From positions 1 through 13,996 of the forward strand of contig JAGLUH010000189.1 in the NCBI GenBank assembly GCA_023134875.1: DNA of 13,996 nucleotides. The letters are read 5' to 3'. This DNA is from Candidatus Zixiibacteriota bacterium (GTDB taxonomy: Bacteria > Zixibacteria > MSB-5A5 > CAIYYT01). Positions 6,374 through 12,443 of this stretch are shown piece by piece. Within the stretch, counting starts at the first letter, position 1. Each line of letters begins with the position of its first letter. Both the position numbers and the translations under genes were made by a program. Under the pieces are notes generated by a model. That model ran no database searches and was not told the origin of the DNA. It saw nothing but the letters and a program-made list of their open reading frames with translations.

Positions 6374-7813
6374 TTAAGGATTCAGCTTCCGTCTTCTGAA
6401 TTTCCGACGAAGCGCCATTACTAGAAAGCTAGCAAGTATTACAATGAGAACAGGTTCTAGGACAAGAACGGCATGCTGCCATTCGCATGTGAAGTAATCC
6501 GACGGTTTCAACCTACTGGGTGGCAAAAGAGAGAAATTCAGCAGGACTATTCTCCAAAACTCTGAATGTAATAGAATGAGGTCACCTACGTTTGTGCTTA
6601 GAGTAAATCGGACTACCTGTTTTTCCAAGCGAACGCCGCCCCAATACAGAAATCCTGAGGTCAGAAGCAGTGTCACCGCTATCCAACAAAGTGGACGGAC
6701 ATAACTCTCTCCATAACGACTCACCAGGTTGTAAAGCCAGTTCACGCAGAACTTCAGGGGATTGCAACGTTCAACGTCCCTCACCTGTTCCATGGCTCGC
6801 ACATAGAAGTATTCAGCCTCTTCAAAACGCAGCATCTCCTCGAAGTACTCATTGTACATCCGCATCATCACAAGTTGTTTTTCCTTAGGGATTCCTTTGA
6901 ACTTGTGAAAATGCTTGCTGAAGGGAATCTCGAAGAATTTCCGCTTCCTTACCCAGTTTACCCCCACAAGTTTGAAGCGTTCCAGGTCCGAGGCCTTGTT
7001 TATTTCAACTATGCAGTAAGCCATGTCAGAGTCGCTCATATCAATTGGCTTACCTCCGAAGAATCTGAGCGGAAGAATGGTTTCGTTGAGGAATCTGGCT
7101 TTCCGAAATGTGGCTTCGTTCAAATTTGTTTTATCACTCAACTCAAGCTGGTTGATTATAGCGTCGGTGAAATCAGCCTCAAATCTAACTTTCACGTTCT
7201 TCAGTTCAAAAGCAACGAGTGTCTTTATCCGTTCAAAGCAGACATGGTCTCTAAACGACACGTCATCGAAACTCAACGAAGCGCGAAACTCACAGTCGGC
7301 AAAGACCGCGGTGTCAAGGAAACCGGTTCCTGCAAAACTTACCGTTTCATGAAAAATGCTATTGTCGAAAAATGCGCTGCTACGAAATTCATATCCAGAG
7401 ACAGCAAACTTACCATGTCCCGTTACACTTTTGAAACCAAAGTGATTATGCAAGGTCACAGACCTCAGAGTTAGACGACCGCAAAAAGTCGAATCATCAA
7501 ACCATATCGGCGTATGGAGATGAACTTCGTATAACTCATAATCTCCATTAAAAACGCACCCGCACAGTTTTATCCCACTAACCTTCTCGGGAATATCTCG
7601 CGGGATGTTCGATCCTTTGGGAAAGACATACCCCGACAAGTCAACCTCTTGATGATCTGCCTCTATCAGTTTCCTATTGACTAGTCTGTTGAAATCATCC
7701 ACGCCCTTATCCTGGGCGGGTGAATGGCCGAAGCAAAACCCATCTTTGGTAGGTAGTTCGTCACAGATTGCTCCGTTCTTGCTTTTCCAGCTACACCTAA
7801 CAGACTCGCTCAT
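6374..7813 (-). CDS. Pentapeptide-like membrane protein with Cys/His N-terminus
   Basis: 479 residues. The N-terminus has a zinc-finger-like pattern C7-x9-C17-x9-C27-x2-H30 (ending in DGFCFGHS). Residues about 80-245 are degenerate pentapeptide-type repeats in which Phe or Leu recurs every five residues (FAGTGFLDTAVFADCEFRAS), the looser AxF/SxF variant of the beta-helix. A linker with YNEYFEEMLRFEEAEYFYVR (about 320-339) follows, then a motif SRYGESYVRPL (365-375) and two membrane segments (about 373-391 and 446-468). It ends in an Arg/Lys-rich tail (RRKFRRRK). Pentapeptide domain plus a linker (R..E.A..FY) plus C-terminal membrane pair is a recurrent arrangement of unknown function; some relatives resemble small ion-channel modules, which is inference here. 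The start ATG 7813 has AAGG about 8 nt upstream. It lies next to the IS630 element. Confidence 0.88.
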   Translation of the reverse strand: MSESVRCSWKSKNGAICDELPTKDGFCFGHSPAQDKGVDDFNRLVNRKLIEADHQEVDLSGYVFPKGSNIPRDIPEKVSGIKLCGCVFNGDYELYEVHLHTPIWFDDSTFCGRLTLRSVTLHNHFGFKSVTGHGKFAVSGYEFRSSAFFDNSIFHETVSFAGTGFLDTAVFADCEFRASLSFDDVSFRDHVCFERIKTLVAFELKNVKVRFEADFTDAIINQLELSDKTNLNEATFRKARFLNETILPLRFFGGKPIDMSDSDMAYCIVEINKASDLERFKLVGVNWVRKRKFFEIPFSKHFHKFKGIPKEKQLVMMRMYNEYFEEMLRFEEAEYFYVRAMEQVRDVERCNPLKFCVNWLYNLVSRYGESYVRPLCWIAVTLLLTSGFLYWGGVRLEKQVVRFTLSTNVGDLILLHSEFWRIVLLNFSLLPPSRLKPSDYFTCEWQHAVLVLEPVLIVILASFLVMALRRKFRRRKLNP

Positions 7814-7885
7814 TCTCGTGCCTTGTGCTTCCAGTTTTTCTAACGCCTGTACCGGTTCACCCGGAATTGGAATATTTCTGAGTGT

Positions 7886-7914
7886 AAATTAGCTGGTTAT
7901 GGACATAATGTCCA
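7886..7914 (-). promoter_or_regulatory. Candidate promoter of the 479-residue pentapeptide gene
   Basis: On the minus strand, -35 TGGACA (7914-7909), a 17-nt spacer and -10 TAATTT (7891-7886) lie about 75 nt before ATG 7813, predicting a transcript start near 7879 and a leader of about 65 nt. The -35 matches the consensus at five of six positions; the -10 is weaker. Confidence 0.42.
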
Positions 7915-7915
7915 T
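7899..7915. promoter_or_regulatory. 17-nt palindrome overlapping the -35, candidate operator
   Basis: ATGGACATAATGTCCAT is a perfect dyad (eight-base arms around a single A at 7907). It covers the proposed -35 box of the minus-strand pentapeptide gene, a position suited to a dimeric repressor. No candidate regulator is encoded next to it. It could also be a short hairpin, though the loop would be very small. Confidence 0.4.
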
Positions 7916-8006
7916 TGGTTTTCTTGATCGTTTTGCCGGTTTAGGTTCTGGCGTTTTCACGCATCTACCTGCGAAACTGCTGAAACCTGATATCTCAGGC
8001 AAGATC

Positions 8007-8037
8007 ACTCACGCCCACCTGTTTAGGTGAGGTACCT
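8007..8037 (+). repeat. Imperfect direct repeat, copy B
   Basis: Partner of the copy at 6287-6316 (shared ACTCA, GCCCACCTGT and terminal TACCT). This copy contains a 5-bp hairpin CACCT-GTTT-AGGTG and ends in the palindrome AGGTACCT (8030-8037). The two copies bracket a segment of about 1.7 kb containing one gene. Confidence 0.35.
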
Positions 8038-8071
8038 ATTTACATTTCTACAATTTATTCCTGATGCCATC

Positions 8072-8200
8072 CTAAGTTGTGTCCTCCATACGTTTTCGGA
8101 TATAGACCCACATTCCGATATTCTCTAGTGTTTCCCAAGTGTCGACTATAGTCTCTTCGGCCTCCTGTCGGAGTCTCTCCGGTTCGGATTCCAGCCCGTG
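8072..8200 (-). pseudogene. Short coding-like remnant after tolC
   Basis: A 42-codon minus-strand frame between TAA 8201-8203 and TAG 8072-8074 reads with a helical, charged composition (PERLRQEAEETIVDTWETLE, then GMWVYIRKRMED). It has no start codon before an internal Met at codon 30. It starts just past the tolC stop, where an efflux operon would normally continue. It may be the surviving tail of a lost gene; no family is recognisable. Confidence 0.28.
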
Positions 8201-8209
8201 TTAGTCTTA

Positions 8210-9616
8210 TCACTGTTCCTCCATAGAGTATTGTAGTTTACCGCCTACTTCTATATTGATTGGGAAAAGAGCTGCCACCCGTTCCAGTTCAGCGTACCGG
8301 ATATGATAATTGTAGGTGGTTATTATCTGATTGATTTCGGCCTGAGTCATGGTAGTGCGCGCATCGAGATACTCGATTTGGGGCGACAGCCCCTGGTGAT
8401 ACTTACTCTCAACTATATCGAATGAACTCCGGGCGGCTTTCACACGGTCACTTGCCGCCGTCATCGTTTCTTGAGCAACTATCAAGTTGTCATAGGCCTC
8501 ACGCACCTGTAATTGAATCTGTTTTTCAAGCTCGGTCAATTGCGCCATAAGCCGCCGCCGTTCCAGTTTTGCCTTTCGTACTTCATATTTGTCCTGGAAT
8601 CCGTTAAACAGATTCCATTCGAGAACCAACGACGCCATCCAGAAATCGTCGTCAGCCTTAAAACGGTATTGGTCGCCTTGCACGCCATAATCGAGAAGAA
8701 ACGAAACCCCCGGCACGAAGGACATACGGGATAACTTAACCCTGTTGCCGGCGGCAGCAACGCCCATATTAACCTGGCGAAGCTCTTCCCGGTTCCGTCC
8801 GGCCAAAACTACCGCCTCGGTATGACTCAGCTCGGGATATACCGGAAGGGCACCGGGACTCATGATCTCCACCATAGCATCGAGCTGTCGGTTTAGCAGG
8901 AAATTGAAATAGGCGGCGGCCAATTGCATATTTTTATTTGCCTCGGCACGCGACTGAGTCAATTCGCTTAGTTCCGCTTCAGCGCGATAAATCACCTCTC
9001 TGGTGACTTTCTGGTTGTCATACAGACTCTGACTGACACGCAGGTTCTCATCAAGCAAAGCCTGCGTTTTCTCAAGCAACTCGACAACCTGCACCGCTGC
9101 CAAGGACCTGAAATAAGCTGTCTTAACCTCAGCCACCAATTGCCGCGCCAAGACGTCTCGCTCGGCTTTCTTTACGTCCTTCAGATTTGAAGCGATTTTG
9201 TAGTTGTAATAAAGACGCGGTTGAAAAATAGGTTGTGCTAATCGTAGTTTAGTTTCCTGTTCCTCTTTGCGGAGGAAGGAAGTCTGTTCATTTTCCAGAT
9301 TACCCGGAAAAGCTGGTTGCCCCAGTAACTGGTTCAGGCTCTGGTGAATCGGATTAATTAAATCACCAATAGGAAAGCTAATTGCCCGCCCTCCTCCGGC
9401 TCGCGTATAACGGGTTGAAGCCGTCAGCGACGGCAGGAACATTCCACGCACCTGCTTCAGCGAAGCGATACTTTCCTCAAATGAGAATTGCTGTTGCTGC
9501 AACGCCAGGTTGTTCTGGAGAGCTTGATTGACATAATTATCAAGAACTGTTTCAGCTTGACTGATATCGGCAATGAGAACCAACAGTAAAAACAGCATCG
9601 TCAGGGATTTTGTCAC
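8210..9616 (-). CDS. TolC-family outer-membrane efflux channel
   Basis: 468 residues from the GTG at 9614-9616. I prefer this start over the in-frame ATG at 9676. It has AGGGGG upstream at good distance, avoids a 50-nt overlap with the regulator gene, and gives a clean signal peptide (MTKSLTMLFLLLVLIADISQA, cut before E22; no lipobox Cys). The mature protein shows the duplicated TolC plan. Each half has long coiled-coil helices (e.g. LRVSQSLYDNQKVTREVIYR; later AARSSFDIVESKYHQGLSP) with beta-barrel strands between (FLPSLTASTRYTRAGG; SLVLEWNLFNGFQ). TolC proteins form trimeric outer-membrane ducts that work with a periplasmic adaptor and an inner-membrane pump. Neither partner follows here. 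It is the second gene after a TetR regulator, 10 nt apart, so probably co-transcribed with it. Confidence 0.93.
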   Translation of the reverse strand: MTKSLTMLFLLLVLIADISQAETVLDNYVNQALQNNLALQQQQFSFEESIASLKQVRGMFLPSLTASTRYTRAGGGRAISFPIGDLINPIHQSLNQLLGQPAFPGNLENEQTSFLRKEEQETKLRLAQPIFQPRLYYNYKIASNLKDVKKAERDVLARQLVAEVKTAYFRSLAAVQVVELLEKTQALLDENLRVSQSLYDNQKVTREVIYRAEAELSELTQSRAEANKNMQLAAAYFNFLLNRQLDAMVEIMSPGALPVYPELSHTEAVVLAGRNREELRQVNMGVAAAGNRVKLSRMSFVPGVSFLLDYGVQGDQYRFKADDDFWMASLVLEWNLFNGFQDKYEVRKAKLERRRLMAQLTELEKQIQLQVREAYDNLIVAQETMTAASDRVKAARSSFDIVESKYHQGLSPQIEYLDARTTMTQAEINQIITTYNYHIRYAELERVAALFPINIEVGGKLQYSMEEQ

Positions 9617-9626
9617 AGATTGCCCC

Positions 9627-10304
9627 CTATTCTTCCTTGTCAACTGACTGATTGTCGGTTTGATCGACCACCCCATGAGTCAACCATTCACGAATCATAT
9701 CAAAGCCGGCTTTAATGATATCATCAGGTTGAATATCAAAATGGTTGTGTAACATGTTTCCCTTCTTCGAAACCACCTGCATCAAACCCGTTGTGTTAGC
9801 CCACAGAATTACGGCCGTTTCAACCGGATTGATATCACTGCGGATGGAACCATCGGCGACGCCCAGGTTCAAGGCTTCTATGAGAATAGCCATCGGCCTG
9901 TTCATCTCATGTATCTTCTGATTATCCTCGGCACCTTGCTCGCAACACATGCCCCTTGCTTCAGAATAGACTAGAGCAGTGTAGTAGTCCTTGCAGTCGT
10001 AGTAGAACTGAACGTAAGCCTTCCCGATAGCGTGAACCTGTTCCAGCCCTGTTGCTTGAGTGGCAACCGCCTGCCGAAACCTTTCGCACAACATCTGGTG
10101 AGCCCGGAAAATGATCGCAAAATACAGATCCTCCTTACTCTTGAAATACAGATATAAAGTCCCCTTACTAAGTTCCGCCTGTTCGGCGACATCATCCATT
10201 GTCGCAACAGCATAACCCTTTGAAAAAAAGACCGATTCGGCAGCATCGACTATGTCATTTCGTCTTTGCCGTCTTTCCCGTTCCCGTCGTTCTTCAATTC
10301 CCAT
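9627..10304 (-). CDS. TetR/AcrR-family transcriptional regulator
   Basis: 225 residues. The N-terminal DNA-binding domain is typical: IVDAAESVFFSKGYAVATMD (about 18-37), then VAEQAELSKGTLYLYFKSKE with the helix-turn-helix at about 36-55. A basic head rich in Arg/Glu precedes it. The C-terminal ligand-binding and dimerisation domain (about 65-215) is all helical, with a Cys-Cys pair in ARGMCCEQGAED. The ligand is unknown. TetR proteins usually repress neighbouring efflux genes and release on drug binding. Here tolC follows 10 nt downstream on the same strand, and a TetR-style inverted repeat lies on the promoter just upstream, so self-repression of a tetR-tolC transcript is likely. The ribosome-binding site before ATG 10304 is weak (AAAAGA). 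Confidence 0.93.
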   Translation of the reverse strand: MGIEERRERERRQRRNDIVDAAESVFFSKGYAVATMDDVAEQAELSKGTLYLYFKSKEDLYFAIIFRAHQMLCERFRQAVATQATGLEQVHAIGKAYVQFYYDCKDYYTALVYSEARGMCCEQGAEDNQKIHEMNRPMAILIEALNLGVADGSIRSDINPVETAVILWANTTGLMQVVSKKGNMLHNHFDIQPDDIIKAGFDMIREWLTHGVVDQTDNQSVDKEE

Positions 10305-10363
10305 ATCTTTTAATTACCCATTTGCAATTAACGCTAATGCAATAACTGACTTATCGTCATATT

Positions 10364-10379
10364 CTATACGACAGTATAG
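10364..10379. promoter_or_regulatory. Inverted repeat on the -10, probable TetR operator
   Basis: CTATAC-GACA-GTATAG is an inverted repeat with perfect 6-bp arms and a 4-bp spacer. The flanks ATT/TAAT extend the symmetry with one bulge. It overlaps the -10 box of the tetR promoter, so a bound repressor dimer would block RNA polymerase. The assignment to the adjacent TetR protein is inferred from position. Confidence 0.6.
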
Positions 10380-10401
10380 TAATAGTGTTTCGACCTGTCA
10401 A
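10373..10401 (-). promoter_or_regulatory. Strong promoter of the tetR-tolC unit
   Basis: On the minus strand, -35 TTGACA (10401-10396, perfect), a 17-nt spacer and -10 TATACT (10378-10373, five of six) predict a start near 10366 and a leader of about 60 nt before ATG 10304. This is the best promoter in the window. Confidence 0.75.
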
Positions 10402-10460
10402 GTTCATTTTTCAAGTGACTGTAACAGAGACGGTTATGGTTGCGTGTCAGTTTTTCCGCT

Positions 10461-10489
10461 TTGTTTTGATTTCTTGGTTATCGTATAGT
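10461..10489 (+). promoter_or_regulatory. Possible promoter for the DUF6398 gene
   Basis: TTGTTT (10461-10466), a 17-nt spacer and TATAGT (10484-10489, five of six to consensus) lie about 105 nt before ATG 10596. The -35 is poor. The -10 overlaps TCGTATAG (10481-10488), a half-site that also occurs in the tetR operator, so the same repressor could touch both divergent promoters. Confidence 0.33.
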
Positions 10490-10595
10490 GTATCGGTGGT
10501 TATGAATATGGACCTACGATTTGCGATATGGGGATTAGGTCATGGACCACAAAAGCATTAACAAGATCATTAGTGAGGAGTAATAAACAGAATCG

Positions 10596-11258
10596 ATGAA
10601 AGGCATGGGGCAAATGCTGAACTACCGTGATTACATGCCGAAGACATCGAATCATAAGCGTGACTTGTTCCTGGAGCTGGTTTCGGGTACTGACGCAATG
10701 TGTAACGCCTGCCTGGACGAAGAGTACCGTGAATTGTGTCGGGAAATGGCTGCCAGTCTGGTAAGCAGTGGCCGGTTTACCTTCAAGGGTCGTATCCAGA
10801 GCTGGGTGAGTGGGATCATTCATGCAGTGGGTTGGGTAAACTGTCTCGATGATCCATCGCAGCCCATTCATATGACCTCGGCCGAATTGGCGCAGCGGTG
10901 CAGTGTTTCGCACGCCACCATAATGGACAAATCGCGGCAGATTCGCAAATTCCTGCGGATTGTCCCGATGGATCCCCGGTGGTACCGTTCGGACATGCTG
11001 CTGGACAACCCCCTGGTATGGATGCTTGAAATCGACGGTTTCATCGTAGACATGCGCACAGCACCACGGGAGTTGCAGGTCACGGCCTACGACCAGGGTT
11101 TGATCCCGTTCATTCCTCCCGATCGTGCGATACAATTGCAGGAGAAGGAACCTATTGAAGTAGAAAAACCAACGAGTAAAACGAGCAAAAAGAAGACTCC
11201 GCAACCAAACGGAACTCTCAATCTCTTCGATACACCGGAAACATCTTCAGATGATTAA
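10596..11258 (+). CDS. DUF6398 domain-containing protein
   Basis: 220 residues, soluble. The core (about 30-165) has the features I associate with DUF6398: a start like LDEEYRELCREMAASL, a GRIQSWVSGIIHAVGWVN segment, a helix-turn-helix-like SAELAQRCSVSHATIMDKSR (about 95-114), then DNPLVWMLEIDGFIVDMR and YDQGLIPFIP. The domain is uncharacterised; the middle part resembles a small winged-helix, so nucleic-acid binding is possible but unproven. The tail (about 180-220) is low-complexity and Lys/Thr/Pro-rich (SKTSKKKTPQP), then acidic. The start is uncertain: ATG 10596 has GAGGAG 15 nt away, which is too far. ATGs at 10605 and 10614 are alternatives and all leave the core intact. It is divergent from tetR. 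Confidence 0.82.
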   Translation: MKGMGQMLNYRDYMPKTSNHKRDLFLELVSGTDAMCNACLDEEYRELCREMAASLVSSGRFTFKGRIQSWVSGIIHAVGWVNCLDDPSQPIHMTSAELAQRCSVSHATIMDKSRQIRKFLRIVPMDPRWYRSDMLLDNPLVWMLEIDGFIVDMRTAPRELQVTAYDQGLIPFIPPDRAIQLQEKEPIEVEKPTSKTSKKKTPQPNGTLNLFDTPETSSDD

Positions 11259-11350
11259 TCAATTAGAAGATGCTTGAGTATACTACCGGCAACTTCTCTC
11301 AACTTGTTGACGAACTGCGAGCGTTCCTCATCTAACCGCTCTATATTGCG

Positions 11351-11396
11351 AGTCCGGCCAGTCAAAGGCCTAACTCTGACAGACAGTCGCCGGACT
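11351..11396. repeat. Long-loop inverted repeat between convergent genes
   Basis: AGTCCGGC (11351-11358) and GCCGGACT (11389-11396) are perfect 8-bp arms 30 nt apart. A nested GTCA/TGAC pair (11361-11364, 11377-11380) and GGCC repeats lie inside. The element sits between the stop codons of the DUF6398 gene and the pssA-tatA operon, the right place for a terminator serving either strand, but no T-run follows closely. A small structured RNA is another option. Confidence 0.35.
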
Positions 11397-11452
11397 TACA
11401 ATAACCTCTTTTTGAGTTTTAAGACAGTCCCTCTTGGAGCTTGACTTACTCG

Positions 11453-11902
11453 CTATTCTTCCGGCTTGTTCTCGTCGCTGTCGATAACCTCTTCCGCCAG
11501 CGAGAGCGCTACGCCCGAAAGCATCACCTCAACACCAAGCTTGGAGAAATCAGAGGATATTAAATCGCGGTTTATCTGGGAGTAGAGTGAACAGGCAGCC
11601 TCCCGCTCGACCACCAAACCGGAGAGACGATCAGCGGTCTCCGCTATGAAAGTCACCTCGCCCAGTTCCTCGCTGGCGACATAACCGGAGCAGTTGTGGA
11701 GTTGCAAATGCGCGGCGCCGGTATAGACCACCACCAGGGCACCTCGTTTCTCACCCAGTTCGGTGTCGGGATAGATTTCCAAAACCAGGGAGCGTTGTTC
11801 TGCCGCCTGGACGACTTTCAACCGGTAGTGGTCGGTCTCCCAAGCCGATTCGCAGGCACTGATAGTTTCCTTGATCTTCTCGATATCGTCTTTGGTAAAC
11901 AT
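11453..11902 (-). CDS. Small acidic hypothetical protein
   Basis: 149 residues, no membrane segment or signal peptide, acidic overall with an acidic C-terminus (VIDSDENKPEE). It begins with a helix (MFTKDDIEKIKETISACESA), then a likely beta-rich central part (RLKVVQAAEQRSLVLEIYPD; ALVVVYTGAAHLQLHNCSGY), then a helical C-terminal half. I do not recognise the family. Its ATG overlaps the tatA stop (TGATG at 11900-11904), so it is probably translated by coupling to TatA and is the last gene of the operon. The link to the Tat system is only positional. Confidence 0.8.
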   Translation of the reverse strand: MFTKDDIEKIKETISACESAWETDHYRLKVVQAAEQRSLVLEIYPDTELGEKRGALVVVYTGAAHLQLHNCSGYVASEELGEVTFIAETADRLSGLVVEREAACSLYSQINRDLISSDFSKLGVEVMLSGVALSLAEEVIDSDENKPEE

Positions 11903-12156
11903 CAGTTGCTTTTATCGTTGTTACCCGAATCAGGTTTCGACTTATCGTTATCGGTGTCGATACGGCCGATCTCATCAGTGCTATCCTTTAGGGCCTTGCG
12001 AAAATCCCTGATGCCGCGGCCGATTCCCTGGGCGATATCAGGAATACGCTTGGCGCCAAACAGGATCAGTATCACCAAGAATATCAGTATTATCTCCGGA
12101 GGGCCTATTCCCCCGAAGAACAGCACTATGTCGGGTAAGCAAATTCCAAAAAACAT
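11902..12156 (-). CDS. tatA: Sec-independent protein translocase subunit TatA/TatE
   Basis: 84 residues. TatA-type plan: one N-terminal membrane helix (about 21-33, PPEIILIFLVILILFG), the conserved Phe-Gly hinge (33-34), Lys36 and Pro39. An amphipathic helix follows (IPDIAQGIGRGIRDFRKALKD, about 38-58), then a charged, disordered tail (DTDNDKSKPDSGNNDKSN). TatA oligomers form the pore element that moves folded proteins across the inner membrane with TatBC, neither of which is in this window. The N-terminus is about 18 residues longer than usual (MFFGICLPDIVLFFGG). The start ATG 12156 is nevertheless supported by AAAGGAG six bases upstream. The stop overlaps the next gene's start. The 20-nt gap from DUF4321 suggests one transcript. 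Confidence 0.93.
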   Translation of the reverse strand: MFFGICLPDIVLFFGGIGPPEIILIFLVILILFGAKRIPDIAQGIGRGIRDFRKALKDSTDEIGRIDTDNDKSKPDSGNNDKSN

Positions 12157-12176
12157 CTATATCTCCTTTGACAATA

Positions 12177-12443
12177 CTATATATACCACCAGCGAAAATA
12201 AATCAACACCATCACCAGGAAAAGCACGCTGACGAAGTTGATCTTGAACATGAAGCCGATCGTAAAGCTGATCGAGAAGAAATCGGCCGTGGTCGGCTCA
12301 ACACCGACTTGAATGTTCTTCTTAAAGAGTGTCCGCGCCGAGCCTTCCGGCAGAAAACCGCCGATGACGTCACCGACCAGCCCGCCGACGATAGCCGCCA
12401 GCAGGAGGGAAAAGATCAGAAATGTGATCTCATTACGTCGCAA
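12177..12443 (-). CDS. DUF4321 small membrane protein
   Basis: About 88 residues with two membrane helices (near the N-terminus, [20 protein letters not shown]; near the C-terminus, [16 protein letters not shown]) joined by a loop containing [20 protein letters not shown] and the [15 protein letters not shown] segment. The helix-loop-helix pattern with an N-terminal small Gly-rich helix and a C-terminal SLTFGF-like stretch matches DUF4321, whose function is unknown. Two TTG codons can start it. TTG 12443 has GGAG nine bases upstream and is preferred; TTG 12452 abuts the GGAG directly. Either way the start overlaps the 3' end of purQ (stop 12433-12435), so the two are probably coupled. Confidence 0.82.
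   Translation of the reverse strand: MRRNEITFLIFSLLLAAIVGGLVGDVIGGFLPEGSARTLFKKNIQVGVEPTTADFFSISFTIGFMFKINFVSVLFLVMVLIYFRWWYI

Larger units (their letters stand above)
7814..8209. other. Gene-free gap between pentapeptide gene and tolC
   Basis: About 400 bases. It holds the candidate promoter and palindrome (7886-7915), a small hairpin CCTGA-TATC-TCAGG (7986-7999), repeat copy B (8007-8037) with a CACCT-GTTT-AGGTG hairpin (8016-8029), and a short minus-strand ORF remnant (8072-8200). I see no intact gene and no RNA gene. Confidence 0.5.

Noticed and set aside
6875..7474. 199-codon plus-strand ORF inside the 479-residue pentapeptide gene
   Set aside because: It is the mirror of the Phe-rich repeats on the other strand; the minus-strand product has clear domain structure and a promoter.
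9617..9676. Longer tolC start at ATG 9676
   Set aside because: It would overlap the tetR gene by 50 nt and put about 20 charged residues before the signal peptide; GTG 9616 has a ribosome-binding site and gives a clean signal peptide.
10500..11204. 234-codon minus-strand ORF opposite the DUF6398 gene
   Set aside because: It is antisense to a gene with a recognisable domain, its composition is rich in His, Arg and Cys without any motif, and no ribosome-binding site is evident.
12169..12186. TTGACA-like and TATATA boxes on the plus strand between DUF4321 and tatA
   Set aside because: The spacing is far too short for a promoter, and all genes here run on the minus strand.
11696..12232. 178-codon plus-strand ORF over tatA and the small acidic gene
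   Set aside because: It is antisense to a clear TatA gene with its own ribosome-binding site, and has no coherent motif.
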